Below, one piece after another: positions 63,376-64,000 of a DNA stretch of 64,000 nucleotides. The notes beneath the pieces are model-generated. The model saw only the letters and a list, made by a program, of their open reading frames with translations. It was not told where the DNA came from and made no database searches. A program made the position numbers and the translations under genes. The stretch is from Rhynchopus euleeides (lineage: Eukaryota > Euglenozoa > Diplonemea > Diplonemida > Diplonemidae): positions 2,046,001 through 2,110,000 of the forward strand of contig OY723267.1 of assembly GCA_963210315.1 (NCBI GenBank), written 5' to 3'. The first letter of the stretch is position 1. Each line of letters opens with the position of its first letter.

Positions 63376-63380
63376 TAGGG

Positions 63381-64000
63381 TATATGTCCCCTGTCTGAAA
63401 ATGCAAAATATGGCCCCGCAGGTGCCCCCAGAGTGATTTAAAATTGGAAAATCGACATTTTCCACCTACGGGAAATCCCCCAAAATAGGGGGTCCCCAGT
63501 CACGAACCCCAAAAAAATGTCCCGCGCGCCTCTAAGGCACTCTGGATTTTTATTATGTCATCCAGATGTCACATCTGGGTCCAGGAACACCGGTTTTTGG
63601 CCTCAGGAAGTCGAAAAATATGTGTGGAAATTTTTATTCCTGACCAGGATCCCCTAAAAGCCCGATTTCCCCTGTTTACACATGGGGGATTTCTTGCAAC
63701 GCCCGCTCGTGTGCTGAGTGTGTTATCCGCGACGTGGATGCGGTCGCCCTCTTCCTCCCAGAAGCCACTGATCTTCCTCATCCAACTTCACCTCTGGATG
63801 TACGCGGCACGTGCTTGGGTTGTCCTGTCGCAGTGCAGCAGAAGGTCCCCTGTGCACTGCTGCCCAAGCCATTTCGGCTGCACGGAATACGCCACGCAGA
63901 GTAACGTGGTATCGCGTGACCAGCTCGTGAGGCTTGTGCCCCGAATCGAATCGATAGGCTGCGAGCTGCATTGCCTCGGTCAGTTGATGTCCTTGTGTGT
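63381..64000. repeat. Second copy of the 17682-18301 segment, cut by window end
   Basis: Matches 17682-18301 base by base by eye over 620 bp. It is therefore part of a second member of the 4.4-kb element family, or of a segment duplication continuing beyond 64000. Confidence 0.9.

Overview
The window is nuclear DNA of a eukaryote, most likely a free-living protist. Host genes are GC-rich and well separated, mostly without introns. Where introns occur they begin with GTATG and end with CAG (Rab escort protein gene, NOT1-like gene, MAPKKK-like gene). Several start codons lie shortly after a C/T-rich tract ending in CAG. That fits spliced-leader trans-splicing, so a euglenozoan such as a diplonemid is possible, but this is inference. 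Long poly-C and poly-G runs are everywhere, so small assembly errors in them are possible.

Layout. 1-8600 is a transposon district: a hAT-like MITE (261-755), an autonomous-looking TIR DNA transposon with a 703-codon transposase candidate (3626-6279), and its shortened head-to-head foldback derivative (7451-8597). 8865-10178 is a four-pass membrane protein gene. 13.6-22.2 kb holds three copies of one 114-codon gene with identical predicted proteins, separated by a 4.4 kb TIR element (14406-18780) and by an unknown basic protein gene (19927-21381). A cytochrome b5-like gene follows (22312-22794). 23.1-27.7 kb is a nest of at least four TIR elements, each with clean target-site duplications.

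29.0-57.2 kb is the main gene block: Rab escort protein; a secreted Cys-rich protein; a very unusual gene joining two kinase-like domains, a Cys-rich zinc module and the TTP-binding, MIF4G and DUF3819 domains of the CCR4-NOT scaffold NOT1; a GH18 chitinase-like protein; a four-pass EXPERA-like protein; a GILT-like thiol reductase; a WD40 protein; a membrane-anchored MAPKKK-like kinase; and a mitochondrial carrier. A second hAT-like MITE lies at 41343-42009.

57.3-60.2 kb is a DNA transposon with TIRs of about 280 bp and decayed coding sequence with a C2H2 finger. The end of the window (61.4-64.0 kb) is repeat DNA. It includes a 1152 bp TIR element whose empty target site is preserved elsewhere in the window (17677-17681).

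The host genes are not an operon or pathway; they are unrelated housekeeping, secretory and signalling genes. The strongest novelty candidates are the pseudokinase-NOT1 fusion, the TA-target transposon family with its foldback derivative, the ACGACGGGTG transposon, and the silently diverged triplicate gene.
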